Shown here piece by piece: positions 29,579-38,422 of a DNA stretch of 64,000 nt. Location: contig NZ_JASBQQ010000003.1 of NCBI RefSeq assembly GCF_029961185.1, positions 434,001 through 498,000 on the forward strand, written 5' to 3'. The translations under genes were made by a program, and so were the position numbers. Origin of the DNA: Albidovulum aestuarii. GTDB lineage: Bacteria; Pseudomonadota; Alphaproteobacteria; Rhodobacterales; Rhodobacteraceae. Within the stretch, counting starts at the first letter, position 1. The number at the start of each line of letters is the position of its first letter. The notes under the pieces are model-generated. The model was not told the DNA's origin, made no database searches, and saw only the letters and a list, made by a program, of their open reading frames with translations.

Positions 29579-32056
29579 TCAGCCGCATTTGGAATGGCCG
29601 CAGGACGGGCAGGTCATGCAGCCTTCGATCATCTGCATGCCGTATTGCCCGCAGGAAGGGCAGGCGGGGCCGCGCGGTGTTTCGCCCACTGCAATGACCT
29701 CGGCCTTGGGATCGGATTTGAGGCCTAACCCTTCGCCCTCGATGAAGCCGATGGCGATCATGTGGCGTTCGATCACGCCGCCGATGGCCGCGAGGATCGA
29801 GGGGATATAGCGGCCCTGCATCCACGCCCCCCCGCGCGGGTCGAAGACGGCCTTCAGTTCCTCGACCACGAAGGACACATCGCCCCCCCGCCGGAACACG
29901 GCCGAGATCATGCGGGTCAGCGCCACGGTCCAGGCGAAATGCTCCATGTTCTTGGAGTTGATGAAGACCTCGAAGGGTCGCCGGTGGCCGCCCTGTACGA
30001 TGTCGTTGATCGTGATGTAAATCGCGTGTTCGCTGTCGGGCCATTTCAGCTTGTAGGTCGCGCCTTCGAGCGTCTGTGGCCGGTCCAAGGGTTCGGAGAG
30101 ATAGATCACATCGCCATGCGGGGTGAGCGGTTCTGAGCCGTCCTTGGAGAGGACTTCTGGACCCGATCCCTCACCAAAACGCAGCCAAGCCGGTTTAACC
30201 GACAAAACCTCCGCCAAATTTTCAATCTTACCGAACTTTTCGAGACCTTCGTTTTCGAGTTTGGATATTGTTGCTTGATTTACATCCAATAGATCCGCAA
30301 GCGCAGCTTGAGACAACCCTTTAGCCTTCCGCGCGGACTTCAGCCGACTTGCCGAATCTGACGTCTCGACGCTCAACACACTCCCCGTCACCGCGTTCGG
30401 GCGGTACGTGGTGCAGCCCTTGCAGCCCTGATCCCAGGCCGCCATGTAGACGTCCTTGAACGCGTCAAAGCTGATTTCCTCGGGGCAGTTGATGGTCTTC
30501 GAGATCGACGAATCCACCCATTTCTGCGCCGCCGCCTGCATGCGGACATGATCGAGTGGCGGGAGCGTCTGGGCGTTGACGAAATGATCGGGCAGGGGCT
30601 TGTCGCCAAAGCGTTCGCGCCAAAGGTGATAGGCGTAATCGACAACCTCTTCCTCGGTCCGCGAGCCGTCCTTTTGCAGCACCTTGCGGGTATAGGCATA
30701 GGCAAAGACCGGCTCGATCCCCGACGAGACATTGCCCGCGTAAAGGCTGATTGTGCCGGTCGGCGCGATGGAGGTCAGGAGCGCATTGCGGATGCCGTGT
30801 TTGGCAACGGCGTCCCGCACATCCGCATCCATCTGCATCATATTGCCCGAGGTGAGGTATTTTTCGGCGTCGAAGAGGGGAAACGCCCCCTTTTCCTTCG
30901 CCAGTTCCACCGAGGCGAGATAAGCCGCCCGCGCAATGCGGTGCATCCATTTTTCGGTCTGTTCCGCCGCCTCTTCCGAGCCGTAGCGCAGGCCGACCAT
31001 CAGAAGCGCATCGGCCAGCCCGGTGACGCCAAGGCCGATCCGCCGTTTGGCCTGCGCCTCTGCCTCTTGGCTCGCGAGCGGGAAGCGCGAGGCATCGACG
31101 GTATTGTCCATCATGCGGACGGCGGTGGCGACGATCTCGTCAAGCGAGGTTTCGCAGAGATGGGCGCGGTCCTCGAACGGATACCAGACGAGCCGGGCGA
31201 GGTTGACCGACCCCAGAAGGCAAGCGCCATAGGGCGGCAGGGGCTGTTCGCCGCAGGGATTGGTGGCGGCGATGGTTTCCACATAGTTCAGGTTGTTCGC
31301 GGCATTGATGCGGTCGATGAAGATCACGCCCGGCTCGGCGTAATCATAGGTCGCCCGCATGATCCGGTTCCACAGATCGCGCGCCTGAAGGGTTTTGTAA
31401 ACCTTGCCGCCGAAGGTCAGCTCCCACGGGCCATCGGCCTTCACCGCCGCCATGAACGGGTCGGTGACGAGGACGGAAAGGTTGAACATGCGCAGCCGCG
31501 CGGCGTCCTGCTTGGCGGCGATGAAATCCTCGATATCGGGATGATCGCAGCGCATGGTGGCCATCATCGCGCCCCGGCGCGAGCCTGCCGACATGATCGT
31601 GCGGCACATCGCGTCCCAGACATCCATGAACGACAGGGGGCCGGAGGCGTCGGCGGCGACGCCCTTCACCTCGGCGCCCCTTGGCCGGATGGTGGAGAAG
31701 TCATAACCGATGCCGCCGCCCTGCTGCATCGTCAGCGCGGCCTCTTTCAGACCGTCGAATATGCCGCCCATGTCGTCGGGGATCGTGCCCATGACGAAGC
31801 AGTTGAAGAGCGTGACGGTGCGGCCGGTGCCAGCGCCTGCGGTGATGCGGCCCGCGGGCAGGTATTTGAAATCCTCAAGGGCTTCGTAGAAGCGGTCCTC
31901 CCAAGCGGCGGGGTCCTTTTCGACCGAGGCGAGCGCCCGGGCGATCCGCCGCCAGGAATCCTCGACCGTGCCGTCGATGGGCGTGCCGTCCGCCTGCTTG
32001 AAGCGGTATTTCATGTCCCATATCTGCTCGGCAATGGGGGCGGCGAAACGGGTCAT
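29579..32056 (-). CDS. nrdJ: Adenosylcobalamin-dependent ribonucleotide reductase with embedded HTH domain
   Basis: This 825-residue class II reductase converts ribonucleoside diphosphates to deoxy forms using adenosylcobalamin, with no oxygen requirement. The core shows TLFNCFVMGT, the active-site NPCGEQPLPPYGACLLGSVNL, and PTGTISLYAGNVSSGIEP. The C-terminus carries a Cys-rich region (CPSCGQYG...GCMTCPSCGHSKC) that can reduce the active site or bind zinc. Unusually, residues about 566-630 are a complete XRE/Cro helix-turn-helix (RLKSARKAKGLSQAALADLL, then QATISKLE and WLRFGEG) placed where relatives have only a short disordered linker between TYRPNAVTGSVLSV and GDVIYLSEPLDRP. The insert is in frame and less GC-rich than its surroundings. 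Enzyme identity is certain; the HTH function is unknown. Confidence 0.95.
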   Translation of the reverse strand: MTRFAAPIAEQIWDMKYRFKQADGTPIDGTVEDSWRRIARALASVEKDPAAWEDRFYEALEDFKYLPAGRITAGAGTGRTVTLFNCFVMGTIPDDMGGIFDGLKEAALTMQQGGGIGYDFSTIRPRGAEVKGVAADASGPLSFMDVWDAMCRTIMSAGSRRGAMMATMRCDHPDIEDFIAAKQDAARLRMFNLSVLVTDPFMAAVKADGPWELTFGGKVYKTLQARDLWNRIMRATYDYAEPGVIFIDRINAANNLNYVETIAATNPCGEQPLPPYGACLLGSVNLARLVWYPFEDRAHLCETSLDEIVATAVRMMDNTVDASRFPLASQEAEAQAKRRIGLGVTGLADALLMVGLRYGSEEAAEQTEKWMHRIARAAYLASVELAKEKGAFPLFDAEKYLTSGNMMQMDADVRDAVAKHGIRNALLTSIAPTGTISLYAGNVSSGIEPVFAYAYTRKVLQKDGSRTEEEVVDYAYHLWRERFGDKPLPDHFVNAQTLPPLDHVRMQAAAQKWVDSSISKTINCPEEISFDAFKDVYMAAWDQGCKGCTTYRPNAVTGSVLSVETSDSASRLKSARKAKGLSQAALADLLDVNQATISKLENEGLEKFGKIENLAEVLSVKPAWLRFGEGSGPEVLSKDGSEPLTPHGDVIYLSEPLDRPQTLEGATYKLKWPDSEHAIYITINDIVQGGHRRPFEVFINSKNMEHFAWTVALTRMISAVFRRGGDVSFVVEELKAVFDPRGGAWMQGRYIPSILAAIGGVIERHMIAIGFIEGEGLGLKSDPKAEVIAVGETPRGPACPSCGQYGMQMIEGCMTCPSCGHSKCG
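30167..30361 (-). other. In-frame XRE helix-turn-helix segment inside nrdJ
   Basis: The segment encodes about 65 residues of a Cro/CI-type DNA-binding domain ending in the WLRFGEG motif typical of phage-repressor N-domains (usually WLLTGEG). By hand count bases 30181-30300 are 51/120 G+C (about 42%), against roughly 60% or more in flanking nrdJ. No stop or frameshift is present at either edge. Confidence 0.85.
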
Positions 32057-32169
32057 CGTGCGGCAATCCTCGGTCTTTGGGAAGGCTTGTCACGATACGC
32101 GGACCTGCCGCTCCGGTCAACTTGATCTCGTGGGCCGGGGGCGTAGAATGGCAAGGTCTTGGGGGTGAC

Positions 32170-32601
32170 ATGACCGGATTCGTCCATCTTCTGAAGCTCT
32201 GCGTCGGCGCGGACAGCGTCGATGACCTGCTCGACTGGCAGCGCACCCATCCCGCGCCCTATGCCACGGGCGAGCGCCGCCACGTCACAAGGATGTGGCC
32301 GAAGCGCGAGGCCGAGATTCTGGCGGGCGGGTCGCTATACTGGGTGATCAAGGGCGTGATCCTCTGCCGCCAGCGGATCGTCCGGCTGGACGAGGTCGAC
32401 CGGGGCGATGGCATCCGCCGCTGCGGCATCGTGATGGACCCGGAGATTGTGCGGACCGAGGCCGCGATGCGCCGCCCGTTTCAGGGCTGGCGTTATCTCG
32501 ACCCCAAGGACGCGCCGCGTGACCTGCCGAAGGGGCGTGGGACGGATACCGCGCTGCCCGAGGAGATGGCGCTGGCCTTGGCCGAGATCGGGCTGCGGTG
32601 A
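32170..32601 (+). CDS. DUF1489 family protein
   Basis: The 143-residue cytosolic protein matches the alphaproteobacterial DUF1489 pattern: MTGFVHLLKLCVGADSVDDL at the N-terminus, then RHVTRMWPKR, LYWVIKGVILCRQRI and RPFQGWRYLDPKDAP. Function is unknown. The ATG at 32170 is preceded by GGGGTG and is preferred to an upstream in-frame start that overlaps the nrdJ promoter. It is divergent from nrdJ and convergent with hisG, with a strong palindrome between. Confidence 0.82.
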   Translation: MTGFVHLLKLCVGADSVDDLLDWQRTHPAPYATGERRHVTRMWPKREAEILAGGSLYWVIKGVILCRQRIVRLDEVDRGDGIRRCGIVMDPEIVRTEAAMRRPFQGWRYLDPKDAPRDLPKGRGTDTALPEEMALALAEIGLR

Positions 32602-32628
32602 GGGCGAGGCCGGCGGCGCTGCCCCGTC

Positions 32629-32665
32629 GTCCATTGGTTCTCGAACCAATGGCGCACCAATGGAC
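32629..32665. repeat. Overlapping palindromes between DUF1489 gene and hisG
   Basis: The arm GTCCATTGGT (32629-32638) can pair within the perfect palindrome CCATTGGTTC-TC-GAACCAATGG (32631-32652) or with a second arm ACCAATGGAC (32656-32665). The two hairpins exclude each other. The region separates two convergent genes and probably acts in transcription termination. Confidence 0.6.
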
Positions 32666-32668
32666 GAA

Positions 32669-32695
32669 CCCCGGAGTATTTCTGAACAGAAGAAG
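32669..32695 (-). repeat. 3'-end element, copy 1 (after hisG)
   Basis: On the minus strand, directly after the hisG TGA, the sequence reads CTTCTTCTGTTCAGAAATAC then TCCGGGG. The same order (CTTCTTC, a short spacer, AAATAC, C/G-rich block) recurs after the stops at 40488, 45345 and 60139. Confidence 0.6.
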
Positions 32696-32696
32696 A

Positions 32697-33401
32697 TCAG
32701 AGCGCGTTCGGGTCGAAGCCGAGGCGCTGGGAAAGGTTCATCAGGACCGGCCGGGCGCCGTTGCGCCAGTCGGCGCTGCGGGCGGCGTAGAGCGTGGCCT
32801 GGCTTTGATGGATCAGCCCGTCGGTGAGGATCTTCAGGTGGTTTGCGCGCAGGGTTTCACCTGTCGAAGTGATGTCGGCGATGGCCTCGGCCGTCAGGTT
32901 CTTGACCGTGCCCTCCGTCGCGCCCTGGCTGTCGACCAGCTGGTAATCGGCGACGCCGTTCTCGGTCAGGAAGTTGCGCACCAGCCGATGGTATTTCGTC
33001 GCGATCCGCAGGCGGTGGCCGTGGGTCCGGCGGAATGCCGCGGCGGCGGCGTCGAGGTCGTCGAGCGTGTCCACGTCGGGCCATGAGGCCGGGACCGCGA
33101 TGATCAGGTCGGCATGACCGAACCCCATCGGCGCCAGTTCAGCCACCTGCCGGTCCCAGTCAGCGAGTTTGTCGCGCACGAGGTCCGATCCGGTGACGCC
33201 GAGATGGACGCGCCCCGCCGCCAGTTCGCGGGGAATCTCGCCTGCGGACAGCAGGACCAGTTCAAGCCCTTCGGCCCCCTCGACGGCGCCGGCATATTCA
33301 CGATCCGACCCCGTCCGGCGCAGCGTGATGCCACGCGCGCCGAACCAGTCGAATGTCTGCTCCATGAGCCTGCCCTTGGAGGGGATGCCGAGTTTCAGCA
33401 T
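32697..33401 (-). CDS. hisG: ATP phosphoribosyltransferase catalytic subunit (short form)
   Basis: The 234-residue enzyme carries out the first step of histidine synthesis, joining ATP and PRPP. It begins LKLGIPSKGRL and has the PRPP-binding signature VDSQGATEGTVK near the C-terminal third. At 234 residues it is the short form without the ACT-like regulatory domain, so it needs HisZ for activity and feedback control. It overlaps the 3' end of hisZ by seven bases and is the last gene of hisS-hisZ-hisG. Confidence 0.95.
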   Translation of the reverse strand: MLKLGIPSKGRLMEQTFDWFGARGITLRRTGSDREYAGAVEGAEGLELVLLSAGEIPRELAAGRVHLGVTGSDLVRDKLADWDRQVAELAPMGFGHADLIIAVPASWPDVDTLDDLDAAAAAFRRTHGHRLRIATKYHRLVRNFLTENGVADYQLVDSQGATEGTVKNLTAEAIADITSTGETLRANHLKILTDGLIHQSQATLYAARSADWRNGARPVLMNLSQRLGFDPNAL

Positions 33402-34489
33402 GGCGCGCCCTCCGTCAGGTCGGCGACGAGGCCGGGGCGTATGACGCCACCCACGGCGGGGATCGACCGGCCCTGCCCAAGAACCTCGGTCAAGGCATCA
33501 TAACGCCCGCCCGAGGCGATGGGCGGCAGGTCAGGATCGGGCCCGTGGAAGGAAAAGACGAAACCGTCGTAATATTCGAGCGTCGTGCGGCCATGGGAGG
33601 CTTCGAAATCGAGGTCATCCACGGGGACGCCCATCGCGGAAAGCGCCTCCAGCCGCGCTTCCATCCGGTCGGTGGCGGCAGCGATGGCAGGCATGTCGCG
33701 GGTCATGTCGCGCAGATGCGTCAGCGCGGCGGGGCTTTTGGCCGACAGGTTCAGAAGGTCGTTCAGCCGTGCCACCTCTTCGGCGGCGATGGGCGGCGCG
33801 GCGGCGTCTTCCTGAAGCGCGGCAAGGCGGGCATCGATTTCCGCCCCGGAGCGCAGGCCGATCAACGGGGCATCCGTCAGGGTTTCGCCACTGGCCAGAG
33901 CGGCGAGAAGCCGGGCGCGAGGTTCCGGTGCAGGCGACCTGCCACCAAAGCGGTCGAGAAGCTGGGTGAACCGGCGGGGCCGCCAGATGTGGCGCAAGAG
34001 CGCGGCCTTGCGTGTCTCAAGCGTCTTCAACCCGCGCACGGCCTCCATCAGGATGCCGATATCACCGGTTGCGGCGCGCAGGTTCAGGGGGGCGAGCAGG
34101 CGCGCGAACAGGGCAAAGACCTCGGCATCCGCCTGAACCGGGTTGGCGCGATCAAAGACCTCGTAACCCACCTGAAAATACTCGCTTTTCCGGTCGGTCA
34201 GATGTTCCTGCTTGCGGAAGACCTCGCCCAGATAGCAGTAGCGTGCGGGCTCTGCCCCGCCCGCCATATGCATCTGCACCACCGGCACGGTGAAGTCGGG
34301 GCGCAGCATCATTTCGCCCCGGATCGGGTCGGCGGTCACATAGGCACGGCCGCGGATATCCTCGCCGTAGAGGTCCAGAAGCACCTCGGCGGGCTGAAGG
34401 ATGTCAGCCTCCACCGCCACCGCGCCCGCGGCGCGGAAGGCGGCCATGAGGCGGTCCGCCTCGGCCCGGGCTGCCCCTTTCAGCGCCAT
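33395..34489 (-). CDS. hisZ: ATP phosphoribosyltransferase regulatory subunit
   Basis: The 364-residue HisZ is a histidyl-tRNA synthetase paralogue without the anticodon-binding domain that forms a complex with short HisG and senses histidine. The class II synthetase core is visible: the motif 2-like region with CYLGEVFRKQEHLTD and motif 3-like SGGRYDALTEVLG near the C-terminus. It lacks tRNA-binding parts, which agrees with a regulatory role. Its ATG directly abuts the TGA of hisS. Confidence 0.94.
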   Translation of the reverse strand: MALKGAARAEADRLMAAFRAAGAVAVEADILQPAEVLLDLYGEDIRGRAYVTADPIRGEMMLRPDFTVPVVQMHMAGGAEPARYCYLGEVFRKQEHLTDRKSEYFQVGYEVFDRANPVQADAEVFALFARLLAPLNLRAATGDIGILMEAVRGLKTLETRKAALLRHIWRPRRFTQLLDRFGGRSPAPEPRARLLAALASGETLTDAPLIGLRSGAEIDARLAALQEDAAAPPIAAEEVARLNDLLNLSAKSPAALTHLRDMTRDMPAIAAATDRMEARLEALSAMGVPVDDLDFEASHGRTTLEYYDGFVFSFHGPDPDLPPIASGGRYDALTEVLGQGRSIPAVGGVIRPGLVADLTEGAPC

Positions 34490-35977
34490 TCAGGCAGACC
34501 CGAGAATGCGGCGCACCTCGGCCACCAGCGCATCGCGCGGCACCTCGGTCTGGGCGGGCTGGTTCTTCCATTCCTCGTGGCTGACCTCGGCGGCGATCTT
34601 CGCGCCGAGGAACAGGTCCTTGACCTGAACGACGCAGCGCTGGGCCTCGTCCGTTCCCTGGATGATGGCGGCGGGAGAGTTCCTTTTATCGGCGTATTTC
34701 AACTGGTTGCCGAAATTTTTCGGGTTGCCCAGATAAACCTCCGCGCGGATACCGGCCTGACGAAGCTCGGTCGCCATCGCCTGATACTCGGCCATCCGGT
34801 CGCGGTCCATGACGGTGACAACCACCGGGCCGCGCGTATCTGTCTGCATGCGTCCCTTGGCATGAAGGGCCGCCAGCAGGCGGTCAACGCCGATGGAGAC
34901 GCCGGTTGCGGGCACCGACTGGCCGGTGAACCGCTTGACGAGGTCATCGTAGCGCCCCCCGCCCGCGACTGAACCGAACTGACGCGGACGGCCCTTTTCG
35001 TCCAGGATCTCGAAGGTCAGTTCGGCCTCGAATACAGGGCCGGTATAGTAGCCGAGACCGCGCACGACGGATGAATCAATCACGATTCGATCTTCGTCAT
35101 ACCCCTGCTTTTTCAACAGGTTGGAAATAGATTCCAGTTCGTCTACGCCCTCCAGTCCGATCTTGGAATCCCCAACCGACTGCCGCATAGACGCGAGGCG
35201 GCCATTGTTTAGGCCTTTATCATAAACGACTGACTTCTGGGTCAAATACTGGACGATACTCTGAGCGCTTTGGATATGAAGGCCGACACCATCAATGTAC
35301 GCGCCCGAGGCATCCTTGCGACCCGTAGTAAGCAGCTCCATGACGCCGTCTTCGCCGACCTTGTCGTACTTGTCGACCGTCCGCATAACTGCGGCACGCA
35401 TCTCTTGGTTGTCTGCTATTCCAATGAAGTCGAGTACCCCGTCGAGAACCTTCCGGTTATTGACTCGAACGACGTAGTCGCCGCGGGGGATGCCGACCTC
35501 TTCCAGTGCATCGGCCAGCATGGCGCAGATCTCGGCGTCGGCGGCAACCGATCCGGAGCCAACCGTATCCGCATCGCATTGATAGAACTGGCGGAATCGC
35601 CCCGGCCCCGGTTTCTCGTTCCGCCAGACAGGACCCATCGCGTAGCGGCGATAGGGCGTCGGCAGGTCGTTGCGGTACTGTGCCGCGACGCGGGCGAGGG
35701 GGGCCGTCAGGTCGTAGCGCAGCGCCAGCCAGTCGGAATCATCCTCTTGCCACGCGAAGACGCCTTCGTTCGGGCGGTCGACGTCGGGCAGGAATTTCCC
35801 AAGCGCCTCAACGGTTTCCACGGCCGAGGTCTCCAGGGGATCGAAGCCATAGCGATGGTAGACGGCGGCGATCTTGTCCAGCATCGCCTTGCGCTCTGTC
35901 ACCTCGGCGCCGAAATAATCGCGGAACCCTTTCGGCGTTTCCGCCTTAGGTCTGCGCGGTCCCTTGTCCTTGGCCAT
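34490..35977 (-). CDS. hisS: Histidyl-tRNA synthetase
   Basis: The 495-residue class II synthetase charges tRNA-His. Motif 2 ([22 protein letters not shown]), the histidine loop with [12 protein letters not shown], motif 3 ([12 protein letters not shown]) and the C-terminal anticodon-binding domain are intact. ATG 35977 has AAGGG nine bases upstream. The part between motif 2 and the histidine loop (about residues 167-303) has a visibly lower GC content than the rest, about 43-55% over several 60-base lines, suggesting replacement by recombination. Open reading frame and all motifs are retained, so the gene should be functional. Co-transcribed with hisZ and hisG. Confidence 0.95.
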   Translation of the reverse strand: MAKDKGPRRPKAETPKGFRDYFGAEVTERKAMLDKIAAVYHRYGFDPLETSAVETVEALGKFLPDVDRPNEGVFAWQEDDSDWLALRYDLTAPLARVAAQYRNDLPTPYRRYAMGPVWRNEKPGPGRFRQFYQCDADTVGSGSVAADAEICAMLADALEEVGIPRGDYVVRVNNRKVLDGVLDFIGIADNQEMRAAVMRTVDKYDKVGEDGVMELLTTGRKDASGAYIDGVGLHIQSAQSIVQYLTQKSVVYDKGLNNGRLASMRQSVGDSKIGLEGVDELESISNLLKKQGYDEDRIVIDSSVVRGLGYYTGPVFEAELTFEILDEKGRPRQFGSVAGGGRYDDLVKRFTGQSVPATGVSIGVDRLLAALHAKGRMQTDTRGPVVVTVMDRDRMAEYQAMATELRQAGIRAEVYLGNPKNFGNQLKYADKRNSPAAIIQGTDEAQRCVVQVKDLFLGAKIAAEVSHEEWKNQPAQTEVPRDALVAEVRRILGSA

Positions 35978-36135
35978 GATCCGACCCTTCACATCTATCC
36001 GCGCGCGGGTGTAACGGATGGGGGGCGGGGGAACAAGCGGGTCGAGGGGCCGGAAAGGGGTGGTCTGCGAAACGTCGGCATTCTGTCGGCAAAACGTATG
36101 GCAGGCGTATGGCGCATGCCGGGAAGCGAGGACGG

Positions 36136-36339
36136 ATGGACAGGCTGGAGAAGGCAGAGGAAGAGATCGCGCATCTTCGCCGCGCGGTTGATGACATGTC
36201 GGATGTGATCGCGGGGCAGGCGCGCGAGATCGACCTGTTGACCCGCCGCGTGGCGCTCTTGCTGGAACGCGCGGCGGAGGCGGAGGCCGAGGCGTCGGGG
36301 GGCATCCCGCTCGCCGATCAGAAGCCGCCGCATTGGTGA
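36136..36339 (+). CDS. SlyX-family protein
   Basis: The 67-residue protein is a short coiled coil ([20 protein letters not shown]) ending in a hydrophilic tail with PPHW, as in the SlyX family, whose C-terminal P-P-H-Y/W is characteristic. SlyX proteins are small and of unknown function. ATG 36136 lies just after an AGGA ribosome-binding site. It is divergent from hisS. Confidence 0.78.
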   Translation: MDRLEKAEEEIAHLRRAVDDMSDVIAGQAREIDLLTRRVALLLERAAEAEAEASGGIPLADQKPPHW

Positions 36340-36409
36340 GGGGCGCGGACAGGTTCATGTCAGGATCGGGGGCGAGAAGAGGCGTGACGACAGCCAAGCC
36401 CGGTTCCGC

Positions 36410-37483
36410 ATGACGCCCCGCCTCACTTCGTTTTTCGGCGCACCGCATTGGCCGACGGTGGTTCTGACCTATGTTCTGGGCTTTGCCGGGGGCTTTGTCG
36501 CGAAGGCCCTGCATCTGCCGCTGCCGATGCTCCTCGGTTCGCTTCTGGCTGTGGGGGCGGCGGCGATTGCCGGATTGAAGCCCTTGGGTCATCTGCCGCA
36601 GGCACCGCAGAAAATCCGGATGCTGGTCATCCCGATTATCGGCATCGCCATTGGCGGGGCCGCGCGGCCGGAGATTGTCGGGGAAGCCGCGCATTGGCTG
36701 CCCTCACTCGCTGCGCTCTGCGTCTTCATCCCGCTGGTGCATTACCTCGGCTTCCAACTGCTGACGGCGACGGGGAGGGTAGACCGGGTGACCGCGCTCT
36801 ATGCCACCGCGCCCGGGGGCCTCGTCGAGACCGTGCAGATGGGCGAGGAGGCGGGGGCGGATATCCAAATGCTGGCGATGCTGCAATTCCTGCGGCTCAT
36901 TCTGACCATCGTTCTGGTGCCGGTCGCCTTTTCGCTGATGGAGGGCCATGCGGTGGGGTCCGCCGGAGGGGCGGCTGTGGCCGGTGCGCCGTTACATGCA
37001 CTGGATGTGGCGATCCTGACCGTCTGCGCCGTTGTGGGGGCCATCGTCGGCCTGCGTCTGCGCCTGCCTGCCGGTCATGTGCTGGGGCCGATCCTCCTTT
37101 CGGCAGCGGCCCATATGGCGGGCTGGACGGAGGGTGTGCCGCCCGGCTGGATGCTGGCGGCGGCGCAGGTAGTGATCGGCACGTCGCTGGGGGTACGCTT
37201 TGCGGGTATGCCGAAAGGGCGGATTCTGGTGGCCCTGCGCCTCGCCGTGATGAATTCCATTGTGACGATCGGCGGGGCGGTCCTCTTCTCTGTCGCCCTT
37301 GCGCCGGTCGCGGGCGAGCCGGTGCGCGCGGTCTTTCTGGCCTTTGCGCCGGGCGGGCTGGTGGAAATGGGGCTGATCGCGCTCAGCCTGAAGATGTCGA
37401 TCCTCTACGTGACCGCGCATCACCTTCTCAGGATCATCCTGTCGGTGAGCGTGGCGCGCTGGTTCGGCAGTCGGATCGGATGA
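36410..37483 (+). CDS. AbrB-family integral membrane protein
   Basis: The 357-residue protein has about ten membrane helices arranged as two similar halves. Each half carries a LP-P-LLG or G-H-VLGP type motif and a later A-PGGLVE motif ([11 protein letters not shown], then [11 protein letters not shown]). This internal duplication is the signature of the Gram-negative AbrB membrane family, sometimes annotated as putative ammonia monooxygenase. It is unrelated to the AbrB DNA-binding regulators. Transport substrate unknown. Confidence 0.85.
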   Translation: MTPRLTSFFGAPHWPTVVLTYVLGFAGGFVAKALHLPLPMLLGSLLAVGAAAIAGLKPLGHLPQAPQKIRMLVIPIIGIAIGGAARPEIVGEAAHWLPSLAALCVFIPLVHYLGFQLLTATGRVDRVTALYATAPGGLVETVQMGEEAGADIQMLAMLQFLRLILTIVLVPVAFSLMEGHAVGSAGGAAVAGAPLHALDVAILTVCAVVGAIVGLRLRLPAGHVLGPILLSAAAHMAGWTEGVPPGWMLAAAQVVIGTSLGVRFAGMPKGRILVALRLAVMNSIVTIGGAVLFSVALAPVAGEPVRAVFLAFAPGGLVEMGLIALSLKMSILYVTAHHLLRIILSVSVARWFGSRIG

Positions 37484-37504
37484 CGGATACCCCAGCCCCG
37501 GCGG

Positions 37505-38131
37505 TTACAACTTTGCCAGTTCCGTCTTCAGGTCGCCGTAACCGGTGAAGCGGCGTTCATAGGCGAGACCAAGGCGTTTCGCGCAATCCTCGGCCTTGGC
37601 GTCGAGTGCCGGGTCTTCGGTCTGGGCCTGATAGACGAGTTTCTCGTAATTGCCGAAATACATGTCCCTGAGTTCGGGGTGCCGGTCGAGCCCCATCGGT
37701 TTCCAGACGAAGGCGTCGAACTGACGGACGAGGAAATCGGTGAGATAGAAGGCGGTAAACTCTTCGCGCGCGGCGAAGGTGTTGTTGCCCTCGAAGAAGG
37801 AATAACAATGCGGACCGGGGATCATTTCGACGCCCAGTTCACGACAACGCTGTTCCAACAGGCCGCCCGTGCCGCAATCGGCATAAACGACAAAGATGTC
37901 GTCATAGGAGTCGCGGTGCTTTTCCACCGACTCGGTCACGGCCTCGGTAATCTTGTCCGGCCAGAGGTGGTATTTAGCGGGCAGGCAGGTGAGGTCGAGA
38001 TGGGTCCAGCCGTTGGCCTCTTTCAGATCGACGATCTCGCGCGCGAGCGCGCCGCAGGCGATCAGCAGGATACGGCCCTTATGCGCAGGACCGATGCCTT
38101 CCTCGGTCAGGACCGTATCGGAGGGGATCAC
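37505..38131 (-). CDS. DUF1638 domain protein
   Basis: The 208-residue cytosolic protein fits DUF1638, often found near corrinoid proteins and methyltransferases. Conserved cysteines and a His-Cys motif are visible: ILLIACGALA near residue 22, VVYADCGTGGL, and GPHCYSFFEG, which could bind metal or a corrinoid-related ligand. Its start overlaps the stop of the 57-residue membrane protein gene by four bases (ATGA), and the corrinoid protein gene is next upstream, so an operon is likely. Function unknown. Confidence 0.82.
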   Translation of the reverse strand: MIPSDTVLTEEGIGPAHKGRILLIACGALAREIVDLKEANGWTHLDLTCLPAKYHLWPDKITEAVTESVEKHRDSYDDIFVVYADCGTGGLLEQRCRELGVEMIPGPHCYSFFEGNNTFAAREEFTAFYLTDFLVRQFDAFVWKPMGLDRHPELRDMYFGNYEKLVYQAQTEDPALDAKAEDCAKRLGLAYERRFTGYGDLKTELAKL

Positions 38132-38301
38132 GACTTGCCCCCCAGAAACCGTACGAGAAGCGCGAGCGCCATCAGCGCCGCGCCGGCCATCGCCGCGACG
38201 GCAGGCGGGACAACGCCGGATGCATTCAACGCAAAGGCTGCGGCCACCGTCAGCGCGGCAGCGCCGAGAACGAGGACGAGGATCACCAAGAAGCGTGGCA
38301 T
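38128..38301 (-). CDS. Small membrane protein
   Basis: A 57-residue protein with two hydrophobic helices (about 4-24 and 30-50) ends in a short charged tail (RFLGGKS). ATG 38301 has GGGAG nine bases upstream. Its last codons overlap the start of the DUF1638 gene by four bases, implying translational coupling. No family is recognised. Because it begins just downstream of the terminator of the corrinoid gene, it may have its own promoter. Confidence 0.6.
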   Translation of the reverse strand: MPRFLVILVLVLGAAALTVAAAFALNASGVVPPAVAAMAGAALMALALLVRFLGGKS

Positions 38302-38365
38302 GGCCGTTATCTCCCTTCCCGTTCTATCTGTGTCCCCCGAGGCCGGATGTGAAGCGGCCGGAAAG

Positions 38366-38400
38366 AAAAAGGCCCCGCAAGGCACTATGCCTGCGGGGCC
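38366..38400 (-). terminator. Intrinsic terminator of the corrinoid protein gene
   Basis: A long GC-rich hairpin (38371-38383 with 38388-38400, one mismatch) is followed on the minus strand by TTTTT. It lies about 20 bases after the stop of the corrinoid protein gene. Confidence 0.85.
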
Positions 38401-38422
38401 GACAGGAAGCATGTCCCAGAAC

